Source: AC-50 sp035640455
GTDB taxonomy: Bacteria > Actinomycetota > Thermoleophilia > Gaiellales > Gaiellaceae
Length of the DNA stretch: 59,635 nucleotides
Assembly: GCA_035640455.1 (NCBI GenBank)
Contig: DASQWB010000063.1
Location: forward strand, 1-59,635
Reading direction: 5' to 3'
Numbering within the stretch: the first letter of the stretch is position 1; the number at the start of each line of letters is the position of its first letter. Made by a program: the position numbers and the translations under genes. Of this stretch, positions 32,745-41,648 are shown in pieces. The notes under the pieces were generated by a model. That model was not told where the DNA came from and ran no database searches. It worked only from the letters and a program-made list of their open reading frames with translations.

Positions 32745-34213
32745 GGCGCTCCGAATCCTCCGCCGCCCGGGGTCTCGATCGTGATCACGTCTCCTGCGGA
32801 CACGTTCACCGTCACTTTCGCCGGAAGCTCGCGCCCGTTCAAGAGGTTCCGTCCGGTCGCGCCGTCCGCGCCGCCGCGGGCGCCTTTTGGAGACCGCGCC
32901 CGCCGCTCGGAGATGATCGAGACGCGGCACGGCTCGAGCACCTCGAGCTCGCGGACGACGCCGTCGCCGCCGCGGTGCGTCCCCGCCCCGCCCGAGCCGA
33001 GCCGGAGCGCGTGCCGGCGCACCCGCAGCGGGTACCCGAGCTCGAGCGCCTCCGCGGGCGTCGAGAGCGTGTTCGACATCGTCACGTGCACGCCCGAAGG
33101 CCCGTCGGCGCCGGCGCAGGCCCCCTGCCCGCCGCCGATCGTCTCGTAGTAGGTGAACCGCTCGCTCCCGATCGTGACGTTGTTCATCGTTCCCTGCCCC
33201 TGGGCCGGCGCCTCGATCGCCTCGCCGAAGGCGCGGAAGAGGACGTCGACGATCCGGCAGGACGTCTCGACGTTGCCGGCGGCAACGGCGGCGGGCGGAC
33301 GCGCGTTCACCAGGGAGCCGGCCGAGGCGCGCACGGACACTGGCGCGAAGGCCCCGCCTGAAGCAGGCACGTCCGGATCGACGAGGCAGCGGACGACGAA
33401 GTAGCAGGCCGACCGCGTCACCGCGAGCGGGCAGTTGAGGTTCCCCGGGTGTTGCGGCGCGGTGCCGGCGAAGTCGATCTCGACCTCCTCGCCCGCGACG
33501 GTCACCGCCGCGCGGAGCTCGAGCTCGCCCTCGGGCGCCTCGAGAACGTCGCTCGCCTCGAAGCGGCCGTCGGGGAGCGCGGCGATGCCGGCGCGCACGC
33601 GCCGCTCGGAGTAGGTGAGGAGCTCACCCACCGCCGCGCGCAGGCGCTCGCGGCCGTGGCGGTGCGCCAGCTCGGCGACGCGGCGCGCGGCCAGGTGGTG
33701 CGCCGCGAGCTGCGCGCGGAGATCGCCGCGCCGCTCCTCCGGGTTCCGCATCCGCGCGAGCAGCTCTTCGAGGACGTCGTCGTCGAGCCGCGTCGGCGGG
33801 ATGACGACGCCCTCGTCCGCGAGCTCGTGCGAGTCGGCCGGCATCGATCCGGGCTCGCGGCCGCCGACGTCGGCGTGGTGGGCGCGCGTGACGGCGAAGC
33901 CGAGCTCCGTCCGCGTCACGAGGGTCACGTCCGGAAGGTGCGTGCCTCCGGTGTACGGGTCGTTGAGGATGAAGACGTCCCCTGCCTTGGGGTCGTGCTC
34001 GATCACGGCGACGACCGCGTCGGGCATCGCGCCGAGGTGCACGGGGATGTGCTCGGCCTGCACGATCATGCGCCCGCGGTCGTCGAAGAGCGCGGTGGAG
34101 CAGTCGCGGCGCTCCTTGATGTTCGCCGAGAACGAGGAGCGGACGAGGATGGCGCCCATCTCGTCCGCGATCGAGCGGAGCGCGAAGCCGAGAAGTTGGA
34201 GCTCGATATTCAC
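32741..34213 (-). CDS. hyuB: Hydantoinase B/oxoprolinase family subunit
   Basis: A 490-residue HyuB-type subunit that pairs with HyuA for ATP-dependent ring opening of hydantoins or 5-oxoproline-like lactams. Family blocks are FALRSIADEMGAILVRSSFS, STALFDDRGRMIVQAEHIP, GDVFILNDPYTGGTHLPD and, near the end, GAGTHRGGDGVVRELE. I chose GTG 34213 (MNIELQLLGFALRS); an ATG at 34252 would overlap hyuA by 32 bases and add a non-conserved extension. The stop overlaps the nitrilase start. Confidence 0.9.
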   Translation of the reverse strand: MNIELQLLGFALRSIADEMGAILVRSSFSANIKERRDCSTALFDDRGRMIVQAEHIPVHLGAMPDAVVAVIEHDPKAGDVFILNDPYTGGTHLPDVTLVTRTELGFAVTRAHHADVGGREPGSMPADSHELADEGVVIPPTRLDDDVLEELLARMRNPEERRGDLRAQLAAHHLAARRVAELAHRHGRERLRAAVGELLTYSERRVRAGIAALPDGRFEASDVLEAPEGELELRAAVTVAGEEVEIDFAGTAPQHPGNLNCPLAVTRSACYFVVRCLVDPDVPASGGAFAPVSVRASAGSLVNARPPAAVAAGNVETSCRIVDVLFRAFGEAIEAPAQGQGTMNNVTIGSERFTYYETIGGGQGACAGADGPSGVHVTMSNTLSTPAEALELGYPLRVRRHALRLGSGGAGTHRGGDGVVRELEVLEPCRVSIISERRARSPKGARGGADGATGRNLLNGRELPAKVTVNVSAGDVITIETPGGGGFGAP

Positions 34214-34220
34214 GGTCTCG

Positions 34221-35957
34221 TCACGCTCTCGTGAGGACGAGTGTGGGACCATCCCTAACCCCCACCCACCCGGGGGCGACCCAGCAGGTGGCGCCCGGCA
34301 GCTCGACGAGCGTCGGCCCTTCCACCTGCAGCGGCTCGGCCGGTGGCAGCTCGAGCGCCGGGCCCGGCCGCACCTCGGCCGTCCGCACCGCGACGAGCTC
34401 GATCACGCGCCCGCGGTCGGCGTAGCCATAGCGCTCCTCGTGCGCGCGGTGGAAGGCCTCCGCGAGCCTCGACTGCAGCGGCACCGTCAGCTCGAACGAC
34501 TGGCCCACGTAGCGAAGGTCGGCCTCGCCCTCGCGCGGCAGCTCCTCGGCCTCCTCGAGCGGGCAGAGGTACGACCGCACCGCGTCGCGCCGCTCGTCGC
34601 TCGCCACGAGCCCGAGCGCGGACAGCACCCCCGCCGCCTCGGGCACGAGCACGGTGCGCATCCCGAGCTCCTCGGCGAGCGCGCATGCATGCAGAGGCCC
34701 CGCGCCGCCGAACGCCACCAAAGCGAGCCCCCTCGGGTCGTGGCCGCGCTCGACGGTCACGACGCGGAGCGCCCGCAGCATCTCCGCGTTCACGACGTCG
34801 ACCACATCGGCCGGATCGAGCGGCCCGAGCGCCCGCTCCGCAGCTTCGCGGTCGAGCTCGAGCCCGCCTGCGAGCCGCCCCGGCAGCCGGCCGAGGACCA
34901 GGTTCGCGTCCGTCACCGTCGGCTCCTCGCCGCCCCTGCCGTAGCACGCCGGCCCGGGGTGCGCGCCGGCGCTCCGCGGCCCCACGCGCAGCGCGCCGCC
35001 CGCGTCCACCCACGCGATCGAGCCGCCGCCCGCGCCGACCGTGTGCAGGTCGACCGTCGGAAGCCGGATCGGAAGTCCGGCGACGGTCTTCTCGGCCGCT
35101 CGTCCGGCCGCGCCGCCGGTGACGAGGCAGACGTCGGTCGAGGTACCGCCCATGTCGAACGACACGGCGTCCTCGAAGCCGGCGAGCGCGCAGATCCGCG
35201 CCGCGCCGACCGCCCCCGCCGCCGGCCCGGACACGAGCGCGACCGCCGGGTGCGCCGCCACCTCCTCGAGCGTCGCGACGCCGCCGGAGGAGCGCATGAC
35301 GAGCGGCTCCGGCAGTCCCTCCGCTTGGCACCGCGCGGCGAGCGCGCGGGCGTAGCGCGCGACAACCGGCCCGAGGTAGGCATCCGCCGCCGCGGTCGAG
35401 GCCCGCTCGAACTCGCGGAACTCGGGCGCGATCTCGTGCGAGGCGACGACGTGCGCGTGCGGAAGGCGCCCGCGCAGCTCGGCCGCCACCGCCCGCTCGT
35501 GCCTCGGGTCGCGGAACGAGAAGAGCAGGCAGACCGCGACCGCCTCGGCGTCGATCTCCGGCAGCGAGCCGAGGTCGAGGTCGACGAGGACGCCGTCGGG
35601 GCCGACCCGCTCGCGGACCCCGAAGCAGCGCTCGAGCGGGACGAGCGGCTCCGGATGGGGCTCGCAGAGCCGGTAGAGGTGCGCCCGCGCCTGGCGGCGG
35701 AGATGGAGGACGTGCTCGAAGCCCTCGGTTGCGACGAGAGCGGTCCGCGCGCCGGTCCGCTCGAGGAGCGCATTCGTGGCGATCGTCGTCCCATGCGTGA
35801 ACCGCTCGAGTCCGGCGGTGCCGACGGCGCGTGCGGCCGCCAGCACCGACTCCGCCTGGTCGCGCTCCGTCGGCACCTTCGCGGTCGCGAGTCGATCCTC
35901 GTCCAGGAGCACGGCGTCGGTGAAGGTGCCGCCGACGTCGACGCCCAGAATCGCCAC
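34221..35957 (-). CDS. hyuA: Hydantoinase A/oxoprolinase family subunit
   Basis: A 578-residue HyuA-type ATPase subunit of the acetate/sugar kinase-like fold. The N-terminal phosphate loop is GVDVGGTFTDAVLLDE, and later blocks are FTHGTTIATNALLERTGART, VSFDMGGTSTDVCLVTGG and LHTVGAGGGSIAWVDAGGA. It is shorter than the typical 680 residues but all central motifs are present. First gene of the leftward operon hyuA-hyuB-nitrilase-(monooxygenase remnant). It is divergent from the DNA glycosylase gene. Confidence 0.9.
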   Translation of the reverse strand: MAILGVDVGGTFTDAVLLDEDRLATAKVPTERDQAESVLAAARAVGTAGLERFTHGTTIATNALLERTGARTALVATEGFEHVLHLRRQARAHLYRLCEPHPEPLVPLERCFGVRERVGPDGVLVDLDLGSLPEIDAEAVAVCLLFSFRDPRHERAVAAELRGRLPHAHVVASHEIAPEFREFERASTAAADAYLGPVVARYARALAARCQAEGLPEPLVMRSSGGVATLEEVAAHPAVALVSGPAAGAVGAARICALAGFEDAVSFDMGGTSTDVCLVTGGAAGRAAEKTVAGLPIRLPTVDLHTVGAGGGSIAWVDAGGALRVGPRSAGAHPGPACYGRGGEEPTVTDANLVLGRLPGRLAGGLELDREAAERALGPLDPADVVDVVNAEMLRALRVVTVERGHDPRGLALVAFGGAGPLHACALAEELGMRTVLVPEAAGVLSALGLVASDERRDAVRSYLCPLEEAEELPREGEADLRYVGQSFELTVPLQSRLAEAFHRAHEERYGYADRGRVIELVAVRTAEVRPGPALELPPAEPLQVEGPTLVELPGATCWVAPGWVGVRDGPTLVLTRA

Positions 35958-36006
35958 GAGCCCGAGCTTAGGGAAGAGCAGCCGAGGCCGAAGCGTTCAG
36001 CCTCAC

Positions 36007-36951
36007 GTGAGCGGCGACCGTGCGGAGCTCCGGCTCGTGGGAGCGGGAGGCGAGCCCGTCGAACTCGCGCGTACCCTCGCCTCGCACGGCTTCGCCGACT
36101 TGCCGCCGCTCCACCTCGACGAGGATGCCCGGACGCTCGAGCTGACGTTCGCGCTCGACGGCGGCGCGCGCAGCGTCCGCGTCGCGCCCGGCCGGCGCGG
36201 CTACGCCGCGGTCGAGCCGATCGGCGGGCCATTCGGCCGCGACCGCGAGCGCGTCCTCGCCGTCGTCGCCCACGTCCTGCGGCTCGACGAGGACCTCTCC
36301 GAGTTCTACGCGCTCGCAGCCTCCGACCCGCAGCTCGACTGGGTCACCGCCGGCGCGGGCCGGATGCTGCGCAGCCCGACCGTCTTCGAAGACGTGGTGA
36401 AGACGATCCTCACGACGAACTGCGCCTGGTCGGCGACGCTCCGGATGACCGGCGCCCTGGTCGAGCACCTCGGCCCTGAGGATCGCTCGTCCGGCCGCCG
36501 CGCCTTTCCGGCCGCCGCAGCCATGGCCGAAGCCGACGAGTCTCTCTACCGCGACGTCGTGCGGGCCGGCTACCGCGGCGCCTACCTCCGAGCCCTCGCA
36601 GCCTCGGTCGCCGACGGCTCGCTCGACCTCGAGGAGCTCTCGGTGACGAGCGGCGCCGACCTTCCGGACGACGAGGTCGCGGCGCGTCTGCTCGCGCTCC
36701 CGGGAGTCGGCCCGTACGCGGCTGCGCACGTCATGATGCTGCTCGGCCGTTACTCGCGCCTGATCCTCGACTCGTGGACGCGGCCGACCTACGCGAAGGT
36801 CACCGCCGCGCGCAAGCCGGTCGCCGACCGGACGATCGAGCGGCGCTTCCGCCGCTACGGCCGCTACGCGGGCCTCGCGTTCTGGCTTGTGCTGACGCGG
36901 AACTGGGTCGTCGAGGAAGGCGCGGCTGCGCGAGCGTCCGCGCCGAGCTAG
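36007..36951 (+). CDS. HhH-GPD DNA glycosylase-like protein
   Basis: A 314-residue base-excision enzyme of the AlkA/OGG type. An N-terminal beta-rich domain (residues 1-95) precedes the helix-hairpin-helix LLALPGVGPYAAAHVMMLLG and the catalytic Asp, D255, in LILDSWTRPTY. The FEDVVKTILTTNCAWSATL segment is the usual entry to the helical core. It should excise an alkylated or oxidised base; which one is not readable. GTG 36007 is the best start. The tRNA-Sec gene begins 10 bases after its stop. Confidence 0.85.
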   Translation: MSGDRAELRLVGAGGEPVELARTLASHGFADLPPLHLDEDARTLELTFALDGGARSVRVAPGRRGYAAVEPIGGPFGRDRERVLAVVAHVLRLDEDLSEFYALAASDPQLDWVTAGAGRMLRSPTVFEDVVKTILTTNCAWSATLRMTGALVEHLGPEDRSSGRRAFPAAAAMAEADESLYRDVVRAGYRGAYLRALAASVADGSLDLEELSVTSGADLPDDEVAARLLALPGVGPYAAAHVMMLLGRYSRLILDSWTRPTYAKVTAARKPVADRTIERRFRRYGRYAGLAFWLVLTRNWVVEEGAAARASAPS

Positions 36952-36961
36952 CCTGAGCGGC

Positions 36962-37054
36962 GGAGCGGCACGGGCCCGGTGGCCCAGCCGGTCTTCAAAA
37001 CCGGTGAGGTCTGGCAGCCCCAGGCTGGGTAGGTTCGACTCCTGCGCCGCTCCG
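36962..37054 (+). tRNA. selC: tRNA-Sec (UCA)
   Basis: A 93-nt selenocysteine tRNA. The extended 8-bp acceptor stem GGAGCGGC pairs with GCCGCTCC. The anticodon stem CCGGT/ACCGG encloses CTTCAAA, giving anticodon TCA. The long variable arm is GGTCTGGCAGCCCCAGGCTG region, and the T loop is GGTTCGACTCC. Discriminator G; CCA is not encoded. It complements selA and selB six kb upstream. Confidence 0.97.
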
Positions 37055-37437
37055 CTCGAAGAAGTCCCTGCACATCCGGCCGTTCACCGAGTCGAGTGTG
37101 CTGATCCCGAACCTGTTTGCAATGGAGGATTCGTAGACAAGGGGCTTGCAGTCGTTTCGGGCCGTCGCGCAGACGATCGCGCCTGCTGACCCTTAGCTGA
37201 ACCGGCGGCTTTTGCCGGTTTGAAGGCAGAAGAAGCGATAAGCGATCGGCACGCCGTGCGGGCACGGATAGGCGTCGCCCATGTGTCCGGTACCGTCGCG
37301 GCCTCCGCAGCTTGCCCGACGCGTGGTAAATGCGGACAAGAGATCGTCAGATGGGAGACTGGAGGTTGGGGGAGGCTTGCCTCGACGAACCCATGCTGAG
37401 ATACTCACGCCCTTCATCGCTTAAGGGGGTGTGGGAC
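37055..37437. other. Gap between selC and the BNR-repeat gene
   Basis: 383 bases, less GC-rich than the surroundings. It contains a hairpin (37200-37220) and the leader of the next gene, with AAGGGGG at 37423-37429 just before its start. On the minus strand, 37193-37300 reads GTGHMGDAYPCPHGVPIAYR then FFCLQTGKSRRFS, which looks like real but orphaned protein sequence with two Cys. I cannot assign it. No SECIS-bearing gene is visible here. Confidence 0.5.
37200..37220 (+). terminator. Hairpin downstream of selC
   Basis: AACCGGC (37200-37206) pairs with GCCGGTT (37214-37220) around GGCTTTT. It is a weak candidate terminator for selC, about 145 bases downstream; there is no T-run after the stem. 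Confidence 0.35.
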
Positions 37438-39435
37438 TTGAACAGGCGCTTTGCCGTCGGGCTCATCGCCGTCCTCGTTCTCGTCGGCGTCCAGTCTTCC
37501 GCGGTCCACGGAGCGACGCCGCAGAGCGGGACGATCGACGCTACGACCACGAGCATTAGCTGGCAAGGGGCGCACTTCACGGGAGGGTCGTATGCCCTTT
37601 TCGACGATCACGGCACGCTGTGCTTCAACCCGGTGACGGGGCGGCCGTACGATCAGCCGTTCACGTCTGGGCCTGCCGCGTGTGACGTGTTCGTCCTCAA
37701 CGTCAACCTCGATCCCTCGTTCTGGACGACTCATGCCGGCGACGTCCGGATCAGCCTGAGCGGCTGGCCGGACAACGGCGACGGCCTGACAGACGACATC
37801 GACCTCCACGTGTATCGCCGGAACTCCGACGGCTCGGTCGGTCCGTTCATCGGCGCCTCGGGCCACGGTGCGGGCCAGCCCGAGTCGTTCTCGATACCCA
37901 GCGCCTCGGGGAGCTACTACGTGCTCGCCGTCGCGTTCGCCGTGATCGACTCGGCGTACCAGGGTACGGCGTCCCTCGAGCTCGAGTCCACCCAGGAGCC
38001 GGGCACGGTGGGAGGCGGGCTTCCCACCTCGCGTGCCAGCCACGACATCTACCTATCGCACTCCGAGCCGCACATCTCGATGAACCCGCTCGACCACGAC
38101 AACCTGGTCGCGGGCTCGAAGATGTACGTGAACCTGGAGCGCTACCAGTTCCGAATCGGCACGTACGCGTCGTTCAACGGTGGCAAGACCTGGCAGGACA
38201 ACGGCCACCTGCCCGGCTACGGCGACGAACCGACGCCCGCCGACTGCGTGCCGAATCCGAACACCACGCCGGATCAGCCGGAGTCGTGCAGCTTCACGAC
38301 GAGCGACGTGTGGACGACGTTCGACGACGAGGGCAACGCCTACGCGATGGTGCTGGTGTCGCCGGGCGGAGCGTCGGGACCCGCGGGATGGTCAATGAAC
38401 CTCCACAAGTCCTCGGACGGCGGCAGGACGTGGTCCCAGCCGATCGTGATCCACGACCACTTCCAGAACCCGGTGTTGCAGGCCGTGTTCCTCGACGACA
38501 AGAACGCCGTCGCGGTCGACAACTTCACCACCGTCGACGGCAAGCCGAACCGAGCGAAGGACGGCAAGATCGGCACGATGTACGCCTGCTGGGAGCTCGA
38601 CAGCGACCCCGGCGTCCTCCAGGAGCTGGTCGTCGCCACGTCGAACGACGGCGGCGCCCACTGGAGTCCCCCGGTGGCGGTGTCGACCACGGAGACTCGT
38701 GACATCGGCTGCCAGATCAGCATCGACAAGCGCGGCACGGCATACGTCGCGTACTTCGATTACGGGAACAACGAGATGCGCTACGTCCGGTCGACCGACC
38801 ATGGGACGACGTGGTCGGTGCCGGCGACGATCGCGAGCGTGCAGCCTCTGCCCACGAACTTCCCGAACCAGCACTTCCGCAACCTGTCGGTTCCGGCGAT
38901 GGCGTACTCGGCGACGGCCGACGCGCTCTATATCACCTGGCCCGACTACCACACGGCCGCCGACGGCACGCAGGACGGAGACATCGTGCTCTCGAAGGGA
39001 ACGATCGGGCCGACGGGCGTCACCTGGTCGGCTCCGACGCGCGTGAACCAAGACGCCGTCGGCAACGGCAAGGACCAGTTCCAGCCGGCGATCGCGGTCA
39101 CCGAGTCGGGGCAGGTGGACGTCAGCTACTTCGACCGCCGCAACGATCCCGGCAACTTCTTCGTCGACACGTATCTCTCCCGATCGGACGACGGCGGCGC
39201 GACCTGGCGCGACACGCGGGTCACGCACCTGCTCTCGAGCCCAGAGCTCAACGCGCCGACCGACGCCGGTGGGAACAAGTTCTTCGGCGACTATCAGGGG
39301 CTCGTGGCGGACAACCGCATCGCAGTTCCTTTCTTCAACTCGACGCAATTCGCGTACGTGAGCCCCACTAATCCGGAGTACTCGCGTTACCAGGAGGTCG
39401 TGGCAGGACGAGTTCCGAACACGCCCCGCTTCTGA
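37438..39435 (+). CDS. Secreted BNR/Asp-box repeat protein (sialidase-like fold)
   Basis: A 665-residue exported protein. AAGGGGG ends eight bases before a TTG at 37438 that opens a signal peptide (MNRRFAVGLIAVLVLVGVQS). A GTG three codons earlier is the alternative. After a beta-sandwich N-terminal region (GWPDNGDGLTDDIDLHVYRR), Asp-box repeats S-x-D-G-G-x-T-W appear: FNGGKTWQD, SSDGGRTWSQ, SNDGGAHWSP, STDHGTTWSV and SDDGGATWRD. That is a six-bladed sialidase-like propeller. I see no clear Arg triad, so it may bind rather than cleave glycans. The gene stands alone. Confidence 0.85.
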   Translation: MNRRFAVGLIAVLVLVGVQSSAVHGATPQSGTIDATTTSISWQGAHFTGGSYALFDDHGTLCFNPVTGRPYDQPFTSGPAACDVFVLNVNLDPSFWTTHAGDVRISLSGWPDNGDGLTDDIDLHVYRRNSDGSVGPFIGASGHGAGQPESFSIPSASGSYYVLAVAFAVIDSAYQGTASLELESTQEPGTVGGGLPTSRASHDIYLSHSEPHISMNPLDHDNLVAGSKMYVNLERYQFRIGTYASFNGGKTWQDNGHLPGYGDEPTPADCVPNPNTTPDQPESCSFTTSDVWTTFDDEGNAYAMVLVSPGGASGPAGWSMNLHKSSDGGRTWSQPIVIHDHFQNPVLQAVFLDDKNAVAVDNFTTVDGKPNRAKDGKIGTMYACWELDSDPGVLQELVVATSNDGGAHWSPPVAVSTTETRDIGCQISIDKRGTAYVAYFDYGNNEMRYVRSTDHGTTWSVPATIASVQPLPTNFPNQHFRNLSVPAMAYSATADALYITWPDYHTAADGTQDGDIVLSKGTIGPTGVTWSAPTRVNQDAVGNGKDQFQPAIAVTESGQVDVSYFDRRNDPGNFFVDTYLSRSDDGGATWRDTRVTHLLSSPELNAPTDAGGNKFFGDYQGLVADNRIAVPFFNSTQFAYVSPTNPEYSRYQEVVAGRVPNTPRF

Positions 39436-39651
39436 GCTTGCTCTGATTGCACGAGGCCGCCCGGTGCGCCCCGCCCGCCGGAGCGTACCGGGAGCGGCGT
39501 CCGCAGCGTCAGGGCCGCTCCGCCCGCCGAACGGCTGCGGTCTGCAGCGCTTGATCGTCGCCCGGTCAGAACTTGCGATCTAAAAGCGCGCAGGGGCTGG
39601 CTGCACGGAGCAGGAACCATCTCCCGATTTCGGCAGGCTAATCTCTCCGAG

Positions 39652-40911
39652 CTAGGACGCTCGTTCGATCGCGTCGTCGAGAGCGCCCACGACGTCGGCG
39701 TCCTGCGCATCGCGATCCGCGACGAGCTCGAGGTCGAAGCTCGAGTCGGCGGCGCGGCGCTCGACCTCGCGATCGCGTCGAGCGTCGCCGGTAGAGCTTC
39801 GAACCCGGCCCGACCCGTCGAGGACGAGCGATGCGCGGACGCCCGGACGGAAGACCGTCGCGGAGCGACGAGCCGCCGGCGGCGACTCGGCGCCGAGGGC
39901 GTGCAGGAGCAGGTCGTCGTCGGCCGGCGAGCGCACGGTGATGCGGAGCGAATCCGCGTAGCCGCGCACGACGAGGCCGCGGCTCTCGACCTCCGCTGCC
40001 AGCTCCGGGGCATCGGCCGAGCGCGCGACGACGAAGTTCGCGTGGACGGCGGGCGTCTCGAAGCCGGCGGCCGCCAGGGCCGTCCGGACGCGCTCGCGCT
40101 CGGCGTGCGTCGCCGCTACCTCGGAGGCGATTCGAGGCTCCCGCAGCGCCGCGGCCGCGAGCTGGGCAGCCGTCGTCGCGATCGGCGCCGGCGAACGGCG
40201 CCCCGTCAACGCGGCGGCGACGTCGCGCGACGTGACGGCATAGCCGACCCGCAGGCCCGCGAGGCCGAACGCCTTCGAGAGCGTCCGGATCGCGACGAGA
40301 TTCGGCAGCCGCGTCGCCGCGCCCGCGACGGTCTCGCCGCCGTACTCGAAGTACGCCTCGTCGACAGCGACGAGAGCGTCGGGCAGCGCCTCGGCGAGCC
40401 GGACGATCTCGGCCGCGGGCCAGAGCTCGCCGCTCGGGTTGCCCGGACTGCAGAGCCAGATAACACGCGCGTCGCGGCCCGCCTCCGCGATCGCGTCGAG
40501 GTCGCGCGGCGCCGCGCGACCCTCCGCCCCCTCGATGCGCGAAGCGATCGCGTAGAGCGGGTACGTCGGCGACTCGGCCACGGCGAGTGCACCCGGGCCG
40601 AGATAGGTGCGCGCGACGAGCGCGATCAACCCGTCGGCGCCCGCGTCGACGACGACCTCGTCCGGCCCGCAACCCGCGTACGCGGCGGCCGCCTCGCGTA
40701 GCTCGCGGTAGCTTCCCTCGGGATACTCGCCCCGGTTGCGCAACGCCGCCTCGGGCGGAAACGGCAGCGGCGCAGGGAAGGCGGGCACGTTGGCGTCGAA
40801 GCGCAGCACGTGCGCCGGCGAGAGTCCGTGGCGCCTCGCGACCTCGCCGACGGTCGCCGCCCAGACGTAGGGCTCGAAGCCGGACCCGGCGGGGCGCAGA
40901 AGCGGCGGCAC
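39652..40911 (-). CDS. Histidinol-phosphate-type aminotransferase with a degenerate HisB-like tail
   Basis: A 419-residue fold type I PLP aminotransferase of the HisC family. The PLP Lys is K213 in RTLSKAFGLAGLRVGYA, and other blocks are VWLCSPGNPSG-like IWLCSPGNPSGE and AVDEAYFEYGG. The catalytic part ends about residue 342. Residues 347-419 add a segment resembling the start of imidazoleglycerol-phosphate dehydratase (RSATVFRPGVRASLVLDGSG, then SSFDLELVADRDAQDADVV). The metal-binding His residues are all absent. GTG 40911 overlaps the ABC gene stop by one base. It may transaminate a substrate other than histidinol phosphate. It is last in the importer operon. Confidence 0.82.
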   Translation of the reverse strand: MPPLLRPAGSGFEPYVWAATVGEVARRHGLSPAHVLRFDANVPAFPAPLPFPPEAALRNRGEYPEGSYRELREAAAAYAGCGPDEVVVDAGADGLIALVARTYLGPGALAVAESPTYPLYAIASRIEGAEGRAAPRDLDAIAEAGRDARVIWLCSPGNPSGELWPAAEIVRLAEALPDALVAVDEAYFEYGGETVAGAATRLPNLVAIRTLSKAFGLAGLRVGYAVTSRDVAAALTGRRSPAPIATTAAQLAAAALREPRIASEVAATHAERERVRTALAAAGFETPAVHANFVVARSADAPELAAEVESRGLVVRGYADSLRITVRSPADDDLLLHALGAESPPAARRSATVFRPGVRASLVLDGSGRVRSSTGDARRDREVERRAADSSFDLELVADRDAQDADVVGALDDAIERAS

Positions 40912-41648
40912 TACTCGACGAGCGCGAGAAACCGGCGTGTGCGCTCGTGGCTCGGCGAGGAGAAGAACTGCTGCGGCGGCGCCTCCTCGATGATCCTGCC
41001 TTCGTCCATCATCAGGATCGAGCTCGCCGCGTGCTGCGCGAACCGAAGCTCGTGCGAGACGACGACCATCGTCATGCCCTCGCGCGCGAGACCCTCCATC
41101 ACGTCCAGCACCTCGCGCACGAGCTCGACGTCGAGCGCCGAGGTGGGCTCGTCGAAGAGCATCGCCTTCGGCCGCATCACGAGCGCGCGCGCGATCGCGA
41201 CCCGCTGCTGCTGCCCGCCCGAGAGCTCCTCCGGATAGTTGTCGGCCTTGTCGGCGAGCCCGACCCGGTCGAGGAACTCGAGCGCGCGCTCGCGCGCCTC
41301 GCGCTTCGGCAGCCGGCGCACGTCGACGAGCCCGGTCATCACGTTGCGGAGCGCCGTCATGTTCTGGAAGAGGTTGAAGCGCTGGAAGACCATGCCGACC
41401 TCGGAGCGGTGCCTCGCGAGCTCCCGCTCCCGCACCCCGCTCAGGCGCTCGCCGTCGAGGTAGACGTCCCCGGAGTCGACGGGCTCGAGCAGCGCGAGGC
41501 AACGCAGCAGCGTCGACTTTCCGGATCCCGACGGCCCGATGATCACCTTCACCCGGCCGCGTCCGACCTCGAGCGAGGCGCCGCGCAGCACCTCGAGCCC
41601 GTCGTAGGACTTGTGGACGTCCTCGGCGCGAAGGACGGCGTCGTTCAC
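40911..41648 (-). CDS. Polar amino acid ABC transporter ATPase
   Basis: A 245-residue ATPase of the GlnQ/HisP type. Walker A is IIGPSGSGKSTLLRCLALLE, the Q-loop is VFQRFNLFQNMTALRNV, the signature is LSGGQQQRVAIARAL and Walker B is AMLFDEPTSALD. It powers the importer with the permease and binding protein upstream. The GTG at 41648 overlaps the permease stop (GTGA). Confidence 0.95.
   Translation of the reverse strand: MNDAVLRAEDVHKSYDGLEVLRGASLEVGRGRVKVIIGPSGSGKSTLLRCLALLEPVDSGDVYLDGERLSGVRERELARHRSEVGMVFQRFNLFQNMTALRNVMTGLVDVRRLPKREARERALEFLDRVGLADKADNYPEELSGGQQQRVAIARALVMRPKAMLFDEPTSALDVELVREVLDVMEGLAREGMTMVVVSHELRFAQHAASSILMMDEGRIIEEAPPQQFFSSPSHERTRRFLALVE

Noticed and set aside
36962..37437. 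Prophage or genomic island inserted at tRNA-Sec
   Set aside because: No integrase, attachment duplication or phage gene is present on either side. selC is complete and followed by ordinary sequence.
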